Translations under genes and position numbers: made by a program
Notes under the pieces: generated by a model
Database searches by the model: none
Seen by the model: only the letters and a program-made list of their open reading frames with translations
Told to the model about the DNA's origin: nothing
In this document: piece by piece, positions 1 through 10,700 of the stretch
Layout: each line of letters opens with the position of its first letter
Position numbering within the stretch: position 1 is the first letter of the stretch
Source: Zantedeschia hybrid cultivar
Lineage: Eukaryota; Streptophyta; Magnoliopsida; Alismatales; Araceae
Assembly (NCBI GenBank): GCA_030544215.1
Contig: JARZZO010000002.1
Location: 28,953,395-29,017,394, forward strand
Direction: 5' to 3'
Length of the DNA: 64,000 nt

Positions 1-67
1 AGTCTTATACTGTTACATGAGACATTATTTATTAAATTAACATTACTAATTATCTACCTAAATGCAG

Positions 68-219
68 GTTATTTTTTAAATCTTCGAGTAATGTACAGTC
101 AGCAAGTGCACATTGATGGAGAGGTGATCCAAGGCACACTAAATGTGATTGCACGTTTGTCGAGGACAGTAGAAGATAGAATTGAGGCAGAGAGACAGAT
201 ATACTTAGTGAAGATCTGA
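68..219 (+). pseudogene. hAT transposase fragment, upstream exon
   Basis: After an AG acceptor at 66-67 the plus strand reads a segment beginning Y-F-L-N-L and ending in TGA at 217-219. It resembles the stretch of plant hAT transposases just before the C-terminal dimerisation domain, where an A-Y-x-L-N-P block is followed by a variable helical region (family knowledge). The next recognisable coding piece starts at 461, so 220-460 would be an intron or decayed linker. The rest of the gene, including the catalytic core, would lie left of the window. Recognition rests on a short block and on the much clearer hAT domain downstream. Confidence 0.5.
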
Positions 220-460
220 CTTTAAGATTTATCCAATTACTTGTAATTTGAAGAGCCTATGAATTCTATTAATTGTTAATTCCATCTTTGTGGATGGAGG
301 CTTATAAACTAAGGCTGGAGACATATAATGAAGACTATGTGCAAATTGCCCTAGAGAAAGTGAGCCCAGGTATACTTAGTCATCGCATTGTTGTCATATG
401 TGCATAAGAAATGAGAACATACATTGATTAATTTTTTTGTTTCTTTTAATGATGGTACAG

Positions 461-1795
461 CTGAGTGGTGGATAATGGTGTACAACAGAGATAGGTGTTA
501 TAATCTATTGACTTCCGTTGCAGTGAAGTTTTTGAGTCAGACGACATCGGCAAACCAATGTGAAAGAAACTGGAATACGTTCAGCCTTATACACTCAAAA
601 ATTCGTAACCGGTTAAAGGCTGAACGATTGGACAAATTGGTGTACTGCCATTGCAATATGAGATTGAGGATCAAAAACATCCGGTTGAGACAACAATTGA
701 GAGAGAAGCGAGCTGCAGGACACGCAGAAGATGTTGTTGGCCAAATTGATGTGGAAGAGTTATTTGATGATGATAATCCCTTGCATACTTGAGTTGAGAT
801 ACGAGCAATTGTCGATGAGCCAGTTTTTGATCCTGATGATACAGAATGGGCAGAAGACATACTAGATGGAGTTGTTGCTAGAGATCCAGAATTAAGAACC
901 TCAAAAAGGCAAAAAGAAAATTCACCTCCTCCTTCATATGAGCATCAGAGTCAGATTGAGCATGTGCCTTTATTTGCACCTGATACTGAGCTTGAACCTG
1001 CTAGACACTCAAAATCAGATAGTAGGCCAGTCACTCCTAGAATGGTTGGGCCACCGTCATTCTTGAGAATGAGTACATCTACATTTGAGAGGACTAATCT
1101 TACTGCCAGAGACGATCCTGCCATTAATGAGATGAAACAAATTTATGTGAGGCATATACCACGAAGAAAAGGATTATTGAATCGATTGAACTTGCAAAAG
1201 GATCTAGAAAGAAAAGAAAGCCAACAAAAACTGGCATCACAAAAGAAAAAAATCAAGTAATGTCAAAAGAAAGTTAATTGTTGATTATGATCAAGATGAT
1301 GATGATGATGGGACACAGTCTCCTAGTGATGATGTTGGTGCAACTGTAGGTGCTACTACCGGGGGCGGAGTGTATGCACCTTCTTTCTCTTTACATATTG
1401 ATACAGGAAGAGGACAACATGAAAGTCAAGGAGATTATGATTCACAAAGTCAGTATGGACAGCAGTCAGGTTGTGGAGGTGGCCAACAAGAAGCAGGCAT
1501 GTATAGCTGGGGAGATCGAGTAGAGTACGAAGGCTTTCAATTCCATCCACCTAATAGTAGTTATGGGTCAGGGTCTTCTTCTTATCCTCATGCTACTTCT
1601 TTGCATCATGATTCTGGAATTTCATCAAGTCAACAAGCATATACTCCAAGAAGGATTCAAAGAGGGATGCACGATTTGGTTGCATCATTGTTTAGTTATA
1701 GTGAATATAGGAAACATATGCAACCTTATTATGGATACCAGAAACAGCAACCAGATGATGAATCAGAAGGATCTACGAGTTATTATCCATATTAG
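461..1795 (+). pseudogene. hAT transposase C-terminal dimerisation domain with low-complexity tail (broken)
   Basis: An AG acceptor at 459-460 precedes A-E-W-W, followed by K-F-L-S-Q-T-T-S-A-N-Q-C-E-R-N-W and L-V-Y-C-H-C-N-M-R-L. These are signatures of the hAT C-terminal dimerisation domain of plant DUF659-type transposases, which pair transposase subunits in the nucleus. Frame 1 then hits TGA at 790-792, continues in the same frame over 964-1260, and stops at 1258-1260. A frame change near the A-rich run at about 1244-1253 opens 1261-1795, encoding a Gly/Ser/Gln/Tyr-rich tail that ends in S-Y-Y-P-Y. One stop and one shift in the last exons, with the N-terminus outside the window, indicate a dead copy. 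Element ends were not found; the GGTACC-rich block at 2040-2092 may lie near one. Confidence 0.75.
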
Positions 1796-2810
1796 TATAC
1801 TTATGTTTTTCATAGGTAAGGATCGTTTGATTTCGTTAACATTTATTATTTGTAAATATTTAGTACATTAGCATAATAATTTTCATGTTTAATCTGTATG
1901 AAAATAGTCATTTTGTATGCGTTATGTGTACTTCTTTGTCTTAACCCACTTTTGTCACACCCTACACATAGCTAATTAATTGTTTACATTTTTTCTGATT
2001 TTTTTCTTATTTTTTCTGATTTTTTTGGGCCCCTTTAAGCCCGTACCGGTCGTACCGGCCGGTACCAGTACCGATACCAATATGTACCGGTACCATTACT
2101 GCCATCCATGATCATAGGGTGATGGAATGATAACTAGATTACATCAGGGAGAGCAATATGCACTAGATGGGATATTTAGTTTTTCAGTTCACTGTCCTAC
2201 TATGCTAACATTTTCAAGAAAATTGGCACTTATCCATTCATATCAGGGAGATTTTACATTCCAAAGAAGGGTCTTAGAGATATGTTGCTAGATAATGGAC
2301 AGACACCTGTATTGGTGAAACCCACAACCTGTCCAGCAAGTTTCAATTTTTACAATAGAAGCTTGCTTTTTATGATGCACCTAAGAGGCATGAAGGTTTT
2401 CATGTAAAAGGAAGACCTGAGAGAGGATTTAATTTTTGCAACTTGCTTTTGCGAGAGTTCCATATATAGTTTTGTCCATGGGATTTTTGAGAGCTCTCAC
2501 CTCTTATAGTTGTAAATCCCTTTTCTCACCTCTTATACTTGTAAATCCCTTTTGCTTTTCACCTTCCAAAAAACCAAATCCCTTTTTCTTTAACACACAC
2601 ACAGAGACACGCACGCATGCATGCACATAAAGATAGATAGAGAAAGAGAGAGAGAGATAATCATAGGACAACTAACATAGTCCAATAGACAACAGTCTAA
2701 CATGAATATGGGACCATTTTGGTGGGAGTTGTTTTTAGGCTAATACTACTTCATTGACAAGATGAAAGGAGACCCGCACTTCTAGATATCACCACACCAT
2801 GTTGAAAAGG
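1796..2810. other. AT-rich intergenic sequence with GGTACC-rich block
   Basis: No gene is supported here. At 2040-2092 a cluster of overlapping CCGGTAC/GTACCGG words forms several self-complementary sites. A (CA)n/(GA)n microsatellite tract lies at 2595-2660. The rest shows no family I recognise. Confidence 0.5.
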
Positions 2811-3092
2811 AAAGAATTATATAACAAATTTAAGAGAAAGATCATACAGGCATAAGAACAGTTGATCAAACAACGGTTCTATACTTCTAATGGCTTTGGT
2901 CTCAAAAGGGAATATAGAATTTTCTTTAACACAAGCAAATAATTGTTCTTTGTTTTCTATGCAATGGAAGGTACGCACTACACAGACACCAAGAAGAAAA
3001 TTAACTGCGAATGATAGATGATCACTAAGCAACAAGAACATGGAGAAGCACAAATTGGAATCATCAAAAGGCATGTGATTCCGGCAACTTAC

Positions 3093-3280
3093 ATGCCGTC
3101 TGGGAGGCGAGAAGGACAGGGTCCTCGTGCCCAGGGAATTGCCTTCTTTGCTTGGATTGAAAGCAGCCCATTTACCAGCAGCAGTCGTAAGGCCACCTCC
3201 AACCTTCGAAATGCTAGAACTCCGCCCCCACCATCACAAGCACTTCTTCACAGCACACGGACATCTCCATCCCCCACAAA
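3093..3280 (-). other. candidate leader exon of an unidentified minus-strand gene
   Basis: On the minus strand a TG-rich tract ending TTCCAG (acceptor, complement of 3281-3286) precedes 3280, and the stretch ends at 3093 against GTAAGT (complement of 3087-3092), a consensus donor. It holds a start codon at 3270-3268 followed by a short frame that stops after 18 codons. The longest open stretch in another frame has no start codon. It therefore looks more like a leader exon with an upstream ORF than a main coding exon. It sits downstream, on the minus strand, of the promoter-like block at 4053-4232. No protein family is recognisable and no further exon could be placed to the left. Confidence 0.35.
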
Positions 3281-3639
3281 CTGGAACACACACACACACA
3301 GAATCAAACGAAGAAAATTCAAGAAATTTCCAAACAAAACCATCAATCCAAACCCAAAACGAGTTCCACAGTCGATCATGGGGTATCATCTATAAGCAAT
3401 TCAAAAAGCTTCAACATAACAAATTTCCAAAAAAAATACTGAAAAAACCAAAAAAAGAGAGAAGAGTAAACACAAAGAAGAAGCGGGAAGAAAAAAAAAA
3501 AAAACAGAATCTCTTTTTTTCCCGGAAACACGCCCGAGCGCGAACAAGGCCGGGATCGAACGAACTGCACGCTTCCGATCCGATACCGAATTCAAAACAA
3601 CACATATATCTTAGGATTTAGATCACAATCTCATAAAAA

Positions 3640-4052
3640 TGGGAGGAAAAAGAGTGGTAGAGAACAAAAGAAGCAACCGCGGAGCGCACGAAACAAGAGG
3701 GGCGGTGGAATGCCTAACCTAATCGGAGCTCAGCAGCCACCGGAGGAAGGCGAGGCTCGTCCCGACGCGCCGGCCCCGTGGGGAGAGCGCCCGCACGCGG
3801 AGACGAACAAACCCCAGCGAGCAAGAGAGAAGAGAGAGAAAGAGAGAGAGGAGAGAGCGGAGGGCGCCGCTGGTCGGATCTGGCGGGCGGGAGAGGGGGA
3901 GGAGGAGGGAAGGAAGGATGGGTGTGGTCCTCGCCCGCGCACCTCTCGCGTTCTCTCGCCTCTGCTCTGTTTTCTTCGTACAAATGATGCGTTATGGGGA
4001 GGGAGGAGCGAGAAAGAGGAGAGGGGAGAGAAGCGCTGGTCCAGGCCGGGAG
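3640..4052 (-). other. probable CT-rich 5' leader of the minus-strand transcription unit
   Basis: GC-rich DNA whose minus strand is dominated by CT tracts, typical of plant 5' untranslated regions. It begins about 30 bp downstream of the TATA-like CATAAAAC at 4053-4060. Several long overlapping open frames exist on both strands but none has a recognisable domain; they reflect composition. A possible donor (AG/GTTAGG) lies at 3720-3713. The intervening stretch 3281-3640 is A-rich on the plus strand and would be an intron under this model. Confidence 0.4.
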
Positions 4053-4232
4053 GTTTTATGCTGTGCACCGTGGCGCAGTGCGCCAAAGCGCCTGACGCAC
4101 GTGACGCTTAACGGGATTGTGTACGAGTTGAACACATGACGCGTGTCCAGATTCAGATTGGCAAAACGCCAATCGGGATGACGTCACATGTCTATACTGT
4201 ACCAACCAGAATTTGAAGTCCCACGTGTGTCA
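4053..4232 (-). promoter_or_regulatory. promoter-like block with ACGT-core elements, minus strand
   Basis: Within 180 bp, upstream of the CT-rich leader, lie: CATAAAAC-type TATA (4053-4060), CACGTGAC (4098-4105), GACGCGTGTCC (4138-4148), CCAAT in both directions (4157-4161 and 4169-4173), TGACGTCA (4179-4186) and CCACGTGTGTCA (4221-4232). ACGT cores of these types bind plant bZIP factors, and CACGTG is the G-box/ABRE core (established knowledge). Spacing of TATA to leader is right for minus-strand transcription. Expression is inferred, not shown. Confidence 0.45.
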
Positions 4233-4382
4233 CGGTCGCGGTACACCGGGAGGTGCTGGCGAATGTGTCAGCTTCTCTCCGTTGCGTATGCGCAGTGAAA
4301 CTTTTGGGTCTGGAATATTCTCGTCTGACAGGTCCCAACGGCTCCCATTAGGCAATTCGGAGTTTTTTTTTTTTTTTTTCCC

Positions 4383-4444
4383 GGATGGGATGGGATCTGA
4401 TTACTATAAAAACTTATGGGGTGGGATGGGATGGGATCTGATTA
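4383..4444. repeat. short direct repeat with GGATGGGAT units
   Basis: After a T tract at 4362-4379, the 17-20-bp word beginning GGATGGGATGGGATCTGATTA occurs at 4383-4403 and again at 4424-4444. This is a small local duplication in otherwise AT-rich DNA. No gene is seen from here to 10700. Confidence 0.6.
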
Positions 4445-4907
4445 TTAAATTATGAGAAGAGTATTAAAATAGGACTTTATGTTTCAGTCCTTAAAATGAC
4501 GCTAGTTTCTGATTTATCACTCAGTTTTTTATATTTCTAAATAAATCCTTAAAATCTAATTACAATTTAAAATAATTTTCAACCAAACAAGCATGATGAG
4601 CTCATTCCATATGAGAGGTCTTTGTTCAAATTATACCTCTAGTGCCCACGAGTTTTCATAGGTGCTTATCGCCCAAATATTATATCGCAGCATTATGAAA
4701 AAAATCTTCTATTTTTAGGAGAAAAAATGGTTATGTGCTAATTTATGTACTCTCTTCACTAAGGAAGCTCTGCAAATATTTTTAACAAAACCATAGTAGA
4801 TAGATAAATATTTGCTGCGATGTCCCATGTACAGCGTAGTACAACTATTGTTCGGTTGCTTGCATGGGTTAGATGGCACGCATTAGGGGCAATGCAACAA
4901 TTACATG

Positions 4908-4908
4908 C

Positions 4909-4954
<46 letters not shown>
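4908..4954. repeat. microsatellite (GCTC)n(TC)n
   Basis: A run of GCTC units passes directly into about 18 TC dinucleotides. A related (AG)n tract follows at 5037-5053. These produce long arginine/glutamate or serine/leucine open frames that are not genes. Confidence 0.95.
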
Positions 4955-4959
<5 letters not shown>

Positions 4960-5299
4960 GGGGTTTCACTGAAAGAGAGTAGAATGTGTTCATTTCAGCA
5001 GCAAGATGCTTAAAATCAAATATAACACACATATATATAGAGAGAGAGAGAGAAATGTGTTTGTTGAGGAAGCATTTCGAAATGCTACTGATATACCTAT
5101 AATCATAGGGATCAAACACAGCCAAAAGAATTTAGGATTTGTTTTGCACCCCCTTCAAATGAGAAACATTTTTAAGCTTTTGCAGAACAAAAGCAAGTTA
5201 TTTTGGAATACAAAATTCATGAAAACTGCATTTCAGATACCAGGAGAACACTGGTTTAACTATTTACGATGTTTTGTAATGCACTAAGCGACGACTAAG

Positions 5300-5452
5300 T
5301 TAAACTTTTAAGATTAGAGAAAAGTGAAGTTGTTAAGAAATTGTTGACTTTTGTAACTAACAAAAGTTATTCTGACTTTTTTTTTTCATATTTCTTCCAT
5401 ATGAAAAATGAAAGTTAAAAGTAATTTTCAACTAAAAATTTTGTCAAACATG
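5300..5452. repeat. half-copy related to the Tourist-like MITE at 9702-9998
   Basis: The order of short blocks here (gagaaaagtgaagttgtta, ttgacttttgtaac, and the end GTCAAACATGTC) matches the right half of the MITE at 9702-9998, including its terminal CCAAACACGTC. No convincing left terminus is seen, so this is a truncated or badly decayed relative. Confidence 0.5.
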
Positions 5453-6450
5453 TCGTTCGCCTTTTAGTTTTTGACTTCCAAGCACTCCAAGTTAGAGCTT
5501 CCTGTGCCGGAGGAAAATTAACGGGGGACTTATGTGTTCGTGGGTTGGCTTCTGAGATTTGAGCCAATCACAACCTCCCAGGGGTAAAAGTACAAATGTC
5601 GACTCACACCATTATGCTGAATTAGATGGAGATGAAAGGAAAGACATAGGTGAAATATGTAAAGGGAATTTTGGGGGATTAACTTGTCCAAGAGTGTCGT
5701 AAATTGTCACTCTTACCTCTAATGCAGAATTTTTTTTTGAAATATTTTTTAGGTTGGCCTCACTATGAAAGACACTTTTGGTACAGGTCAATTCCTCATT
5801 AGATGATCTCAAAAAAATTGAAAAATCAAAAATTGAACTGTTCATTGAGTTATTTTTATTTTTCATATTTTTTTGAGTCATCTGATGATAGATCGACCGG
5901 TAAGAACGTGTCGGCCATCACAGGGACGATCTTAAAAAAAAAAAGATTGCACTGAATGTTGTGCAGCAACTCTATTACTCTTTTTCATTGAACTTAAGTT
6001 CTCTTCTTACCATTCAACACATGTGAAAGCATATGTCAAATTTATATACAAAACACCTTGTAGGAAACATAGTTATTATCCCCTTATCATCAATCACGTG
6101 TGAGAGCATACATGATTGGACGTCCAAATAACTGCTGAAAACTGTTTGATACTTTAATGAAAAACCTTCTTGTCTTTCTGTCCACAAAAAAAAAAAAAAA
6201 AAAAAAAGATTGGACATCCAAAAGTTCATGCCACTTATTTCTACGAATTATTTGAATTTGAACCCCAACAAATATATTCTCTAGCTCGGATACAAGAAAA
6301 GAATAAAAAAGAAATGAGCATATCCAACTTTGAACCTATACTTTTTGGATTTACCCTGGTGACATCTACTGTAGAAGTACAAGTAAGACAATATGCTCTA
6401 CAAGTAGTTTGAATTCGACTCAATTAATACTCAATTTGAATGTATGTATT

Positions 6451-6559
6451 AAGTTAAATAAGTCATGTTCAATCAAACTCTCAATCTTATTTCCTAAAGA
6501 AATGTTAAGTTAAATAAGTCGAGTTCAAACAAACTCTCAATCCTATTTCCTAAAGAAAT
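6451..6559. repeat. 56-bp direct repeat
   Basis: Two adjacent copies, starting at 6451 and 6507, share AAGTTAAATAAGTC and CTATTTCCTAAAGAAAT with few mismatches. It is a simple tandem duplication in non-coding DNA. Confidence 0.8.
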
Positions 6560-6904
6560 CAAGTTTGAACGCGCTTCCGCTTGACTCAGTTCAGCTCGTA
6601 AATTATTCATTTAACATTTAATTAAATTATAAATATTTGTGACATAAATTTTACTAAGCAATTTGAACACACTTTTGGACCTTCATGAACCCTTTAACCA
6701 AGTGATTCCATACATTGAAGGCACTTTGTTCGAGCACAAAGTTGGTGAGGGGGCTCGTCAACCAAGGCCTTGGGAAGGGCCGGCCTTAATGAAATGGTCA
6801 GCATCTTCAACTTCTAAAGGTTGCATGCTCCCAATTTAATCCCACTGTGGGAAATTCTGAACGAGAGCATGGGGGCAGTCTTCTGAAAGGTGCACCAATG
6901 CACC

Positions 6905-7880
6905 TGTCGGTGTCAATGGGCTCTGGGTTCAGGTCGGCTTAATAAATTTTAAGTCTAAGTATGTCAAAAAAAGTGAGGTTCAAGCTCGACTCAAGTCCGT
7001 TTCTCTAGGCTTAAGTCCAAGTCCGGTCCAAGCTTAAAATAATTCAAGTTTCGGATTTAGGCTTTGGAATTAAATATATGAAGAATTTTTTAAAAGTGTA
7101 AATATAAGAAAAATTATATTAACAAGAATTAGTGTCTATACGTAAACCCCCTCATCCATTCAAAGATGAGATTTTTAAGATCATCGTATTCAATAACATA
7201 CATAAAAAATTAAATTAATTATTCATATTTTGATCTTTCATGTTTAACATAAAAACACATCTTTTATAAAATCAAAACTTACCTCTGATCAAATATTGAT
7301 TAGTTCACACTAAAATATTACAATGATTTATGATGCATATGATTATTCTAAAGGGGTCATAGAGATATGATCTTTTATAAAAGCAAAACATGTCATAACA
7401 TTTTGATCAAATATTGATTAGCTCACACTAAAATATTATAATGATTGATGGTATATATGATGATTTTGAAACTGTCATAAAGATGTAAACTCTATGAAGT
7501 AATTGTCACATGTCTAGTATGCTTTAGTAAGTACATGTAAAGAGAACTTTCTTGAATTAAGATAATTGAATCATTCGTACAAAATGTTCTTACTTGACAT
7601 AAGTTAATTTGTATGATATATGTGTGCACATGAATAATCTTGTTAATGTGAACATGTATATATTATACAAATTTTATTACCATTCTTTATATATAATATT
7701 TATCAAGCTTTTTGAGTTTTCGGACTCGGACTTGATAAAACTCAAGCCCACCCCATTTTAAGGATCAAGCTTAAAATCAAAGCCCAAACCCAACCAAGAA
7801 ATGAAAATTTTAATACCCAAGTCCACTTAATTGGAGTCGGAGGGGGTCGGACTTTCGGATTTTCGAGACCCATTGATTGC
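6905..7880. mobile_element. candidate non-autonomous DNA transposon
   Basis: The left part (from about 6905) contains TCAATGGGCTCTGGGTTCAG, and the right part ends with the inverted counterpart CGAGACCCATTGATTG at about 7865-7880. Near both ends lie matching inverted words built on AAGTCC and CAAGCTTAAAAT. In the middle two 111-bp tandem copies start at 7261 and 7372. No transposase frame is present. Exact termini and target duplication could not be fixed, so class assignment (possibly hAT) is open. Confidence 0.4.
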
Positions 7881-8737
7881 CCTCACTACACCTCCTCCCT
7901 TATCATCTTCTCTCATCTTAGTCCGGTCAAGCAGTTGGCTTCCACCTAGCCCGTGTGGCTTTGAGTTATGATCTGCCCACATTGGCTTGTAGGCCTCTTA
8001 TGGACTAGGCTTGAGTGGGCTGGTCCTTTAACAGGTCAAATCACATAAGGAAATAAATTTTTAAAATTAAAAATATTTTTGGGCAAAGGGCATTAGGGAC
8101 TCCTTTACAAAATGGGCTAATTCGAAATCATTGAGTAGTGTCCATTTGATTTCATGTAAAATAGACTATAGGAAGACATGTAGCACAATGACCTGTTTAA
8201 CACTCCAGAAAATTCTAGACAACAATAATCTTAATTCTTTGACTTCCTTTTTTTTTCTGATTCTGGCATCCATGGGATAAGATAGAATAGCAACTGAAGA
8301 TATTTTCGGAAGTACCAAAATGATAGATTTATTTTTATTTTTCTTATAAATTTACTTTCTTAAAAAATATTTTCATACAAATATGTTATATACATAGCCA
8401 AAACACATCCTAAATGAGTCAAATTTAAGACAAGTAAAATCTCAAATTCTTGTTGAACTTCAGTTTAGAGTTAAAAACAAAAAATATTTAACTTTAGCTC
8501 GACTTGTTTGTCTCTTATCTTGTGAGGATCTCAATTAATAAAAAGGAAATCAACGTAGGCTGGAAAATGGAGTTGGCAGGAATGGCACCCTTCATCTCCC
8601 CCACATCGATGGAGCGTTCCAACCACTTCCTCTGACGAAGCCCATGGTGTCTTGTCTGCCCCCTCTAGGGGGGAAAAGATTCCCAAATCTTGCTGATATG
8701 AACACTTTCCGCTTGGGTCTGCTTTGCCTTCCCCTTT
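7881..8737. other. non-coding AT-rich stretch
   Basis: No domain, RNA gene or clear repeat was recognised. Open frames are short and without family resemblance. Confidence 0.5.
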
Positions 8738-9350
8738 TCTTAAGTGACTGGGTGGTGGTGGTCATAACTCACAAGGAAAAAAGAGAAGGGAATCCCCTCC
8801 AAAGAATACCCTCCCCCACACCCATGATTCCATACATATCTCATCACCAAGTGTGGATTTATTGTTGGTTTGGTAGCCATGGAGGGTCCAAATGATACTA
8901 TGGAGACTTTTGAAGACTTCAATGCAGCGTATATATGCACTTGTTTGTCAGTGGCTGGTCCAAGTAAGAAATTACACAATGTAGGTTTCTATCAAGTGCA
9001 CCAACTTTGAACAAGAATTGCTTTGTTTGGAGGATCCATGAGATGCCACTCCAACCTTTTGATTTTCGATTTATTTTCAATATTATTTCAAAAATAGATA
9101 CGAAAGGGCTACGAATAATCAGCATCTTTTCAATATATAAATGTTTCAAAATGGAATCTTCTGATAAAAATTTAGATATGAAAATGGACATACTCATTTC
9201 CGTATTTGTCTTCCAATATATATTTTAATAATATATTATTATAATACCATATATAATAAATTATATCTTCTCCTTTCATACAAGTTTGCTAGCAAGGCTA
9301 AAAGGGTAAACCCTTAACTCGAAGCTAGATGACTCAGCTACTAATGCTTC
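8738..9350. repeat. tandem segmental duplication, copy 1
   Basis: This roughly 610-bp segment is repeated at 9362-10330. Shared landmarks in order are: a GGGTGGT...CACAAGGAAAAA block, CTCCCCCACACCCAT, CATCACCAAGTGTGGATTTA, TAGCCATGGAGGG, GGAGGATCCATGAGATG, a Tattt-rich middle, and an end with GCTAGCAAGGCTA and a gene-free GACTCAGC-type tail. No protein is encoded. Copy 1 preserves the empty site (TTA at 9083-9085) of the MITE found in copy 2. Confidence 0.85.
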
Positions 9351-9361
9351 CCCTTTTCTTT

Positions 9362-10330
9362 AAGTGACAGGGTGGTCACAAGGAAAAAGGAGAAGGGAAT
9401 CCGTTTCCAAAAGAATATTCTCCCCCACACCCATCATTCCACACATAGCTCATCACCAAGTGTGGATTTATTGTTGGTTTGATAGCCATGGAGGGCCCAA
9501 CTGGTACTATGGGAGGTGATTGTGACTGACCTGTGAAGACTTCTATAGAGCATGTGCAATCGTTTGCATGTGGGTGACTAGTCCAAGTTAGAAGTTGCAC
9601 AAATGTAAGGTTTATATCAGGTGCACCAACCTTGGAAAAGAATAGCTCTGTTTGGAGGATCCATGAGATGTCAAAGCCACATGCCCTTCTATTCAATATT
9701 AGGCCGTGTTTGGCGCAGCTTCCATTTGAAAGCACTTTTGTATTTTCATTTAATTATTTTTTATGAAAGCTATTGAATCTTGGAAGCTATTTATGTGGTA
9801 ATTTTTTTTGTGTTTTGGCTTCCAAGCAAAAACTATAAGAGGGAAGTTTCTAAGATTGGAGAAAAAGTGAGGTTGTTACGAGAGAGCTAACTTTTGTAAC
9901 AAATCAAAATTAGTTATAAAGTCTCTCCCTCAACTCATTCTATATAAGAAGCAGAAGTCAAAAGTAACTTTCAAGTAAAAGTTTTGCCAAACACGTCTTT
10001 AGAGTTATAAATATAATTATGACTTTTCAATTTTTTATTCATCTTCAACACTTCAAAAAAAATGAATGCACGGTGTTAAAGAAAAATCACTCTCTTTTCA
10101 TTTTGTAAACGTCTTTGAAAATAGAGTCTTCTAATAAGAACTTATGAGAAAATAAAACATTCATTTTTGCATCCGTCTCCCAATGTACATTTTGATAATA
10201 TATTTAGTGTAACATTGTATATAATAAATTATACTTTCTCCCTTCCTAGGAGTTAGCTAACAAGGCTAGGAACCCGAACACTTAAACCCCAAGCTAAGGT
10301 GACTTAGCCACCTATGCTTTGGTTGGTGAG
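9362..10330. repeat. tandem segmental duplication, copy 2 (interrupted by MITE)
   Basis: Same order of landmarks as 8738-9350, with moderate sequence divergence. It is longer because the MITE at 9702-9998 interrupts it. The stretch 10331-10695 after it shows nothing recognisable. Confidence 0.85.
9702..9998. mobile_element. Tourist-like (PIF/Harbinger-type) MITE
   Basis: The left end starts GGCCGTGTTTGGCGCAGCTT. The right end, read in reverse, starts AGACGTGTTTGGCAAAACTT. The two match at 15 of 20 positions by eye. The element is bounded by the 3-bp duplication TTA (9699-9701 and 9999-10001). A 3-bp TTA/TAA duplication with GGCC-GTTTGG-like ends is the hallmark of Tourist MITEs. It has no coding capacity. 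The sister segment at 9070-9095 carries the uninterrupted sequence around one TTA, confirming insertion. Confidence 0.85.
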
Positions 10331-10700
10331 AGTAGTACTTTTATAAGGGGAAACCAAATTTTTTTCTCCTACTTTTTCAGATGGTAGACTTCATTTTTTT
10401 TTTTGTAACCAGCCAGATGGTAGACTAGAGAAAAAGAATCTACTCTATTCTGATGTGTGAATTGCAGGCATCAGCACAATAAGCATCGCTTGCTTGCATC
10501 AACATGTTGCAGGGATTATACAACACACGATGGAACCAACGTGTGCAAGAAGAGAAAATGAAAACGTATTCTCATTTTTTTCTTCCAAATTGCAAATGAA
10601 AGTGGAAAAGAAAATATATATTTATATTTCTAATATTTCATATAGTAAATGAAAATGGAAGCACTTATTCTCATTTTTGTCCCAGACGCATTTACAACCC

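Noticed and set aside
3710..4111. Arg/Glu-rich and Pro/Ser-rich open frames on both strands
   Set aside because: Produced by GA/CT tracts and high GC; overlapping frames on both strands with no domain.
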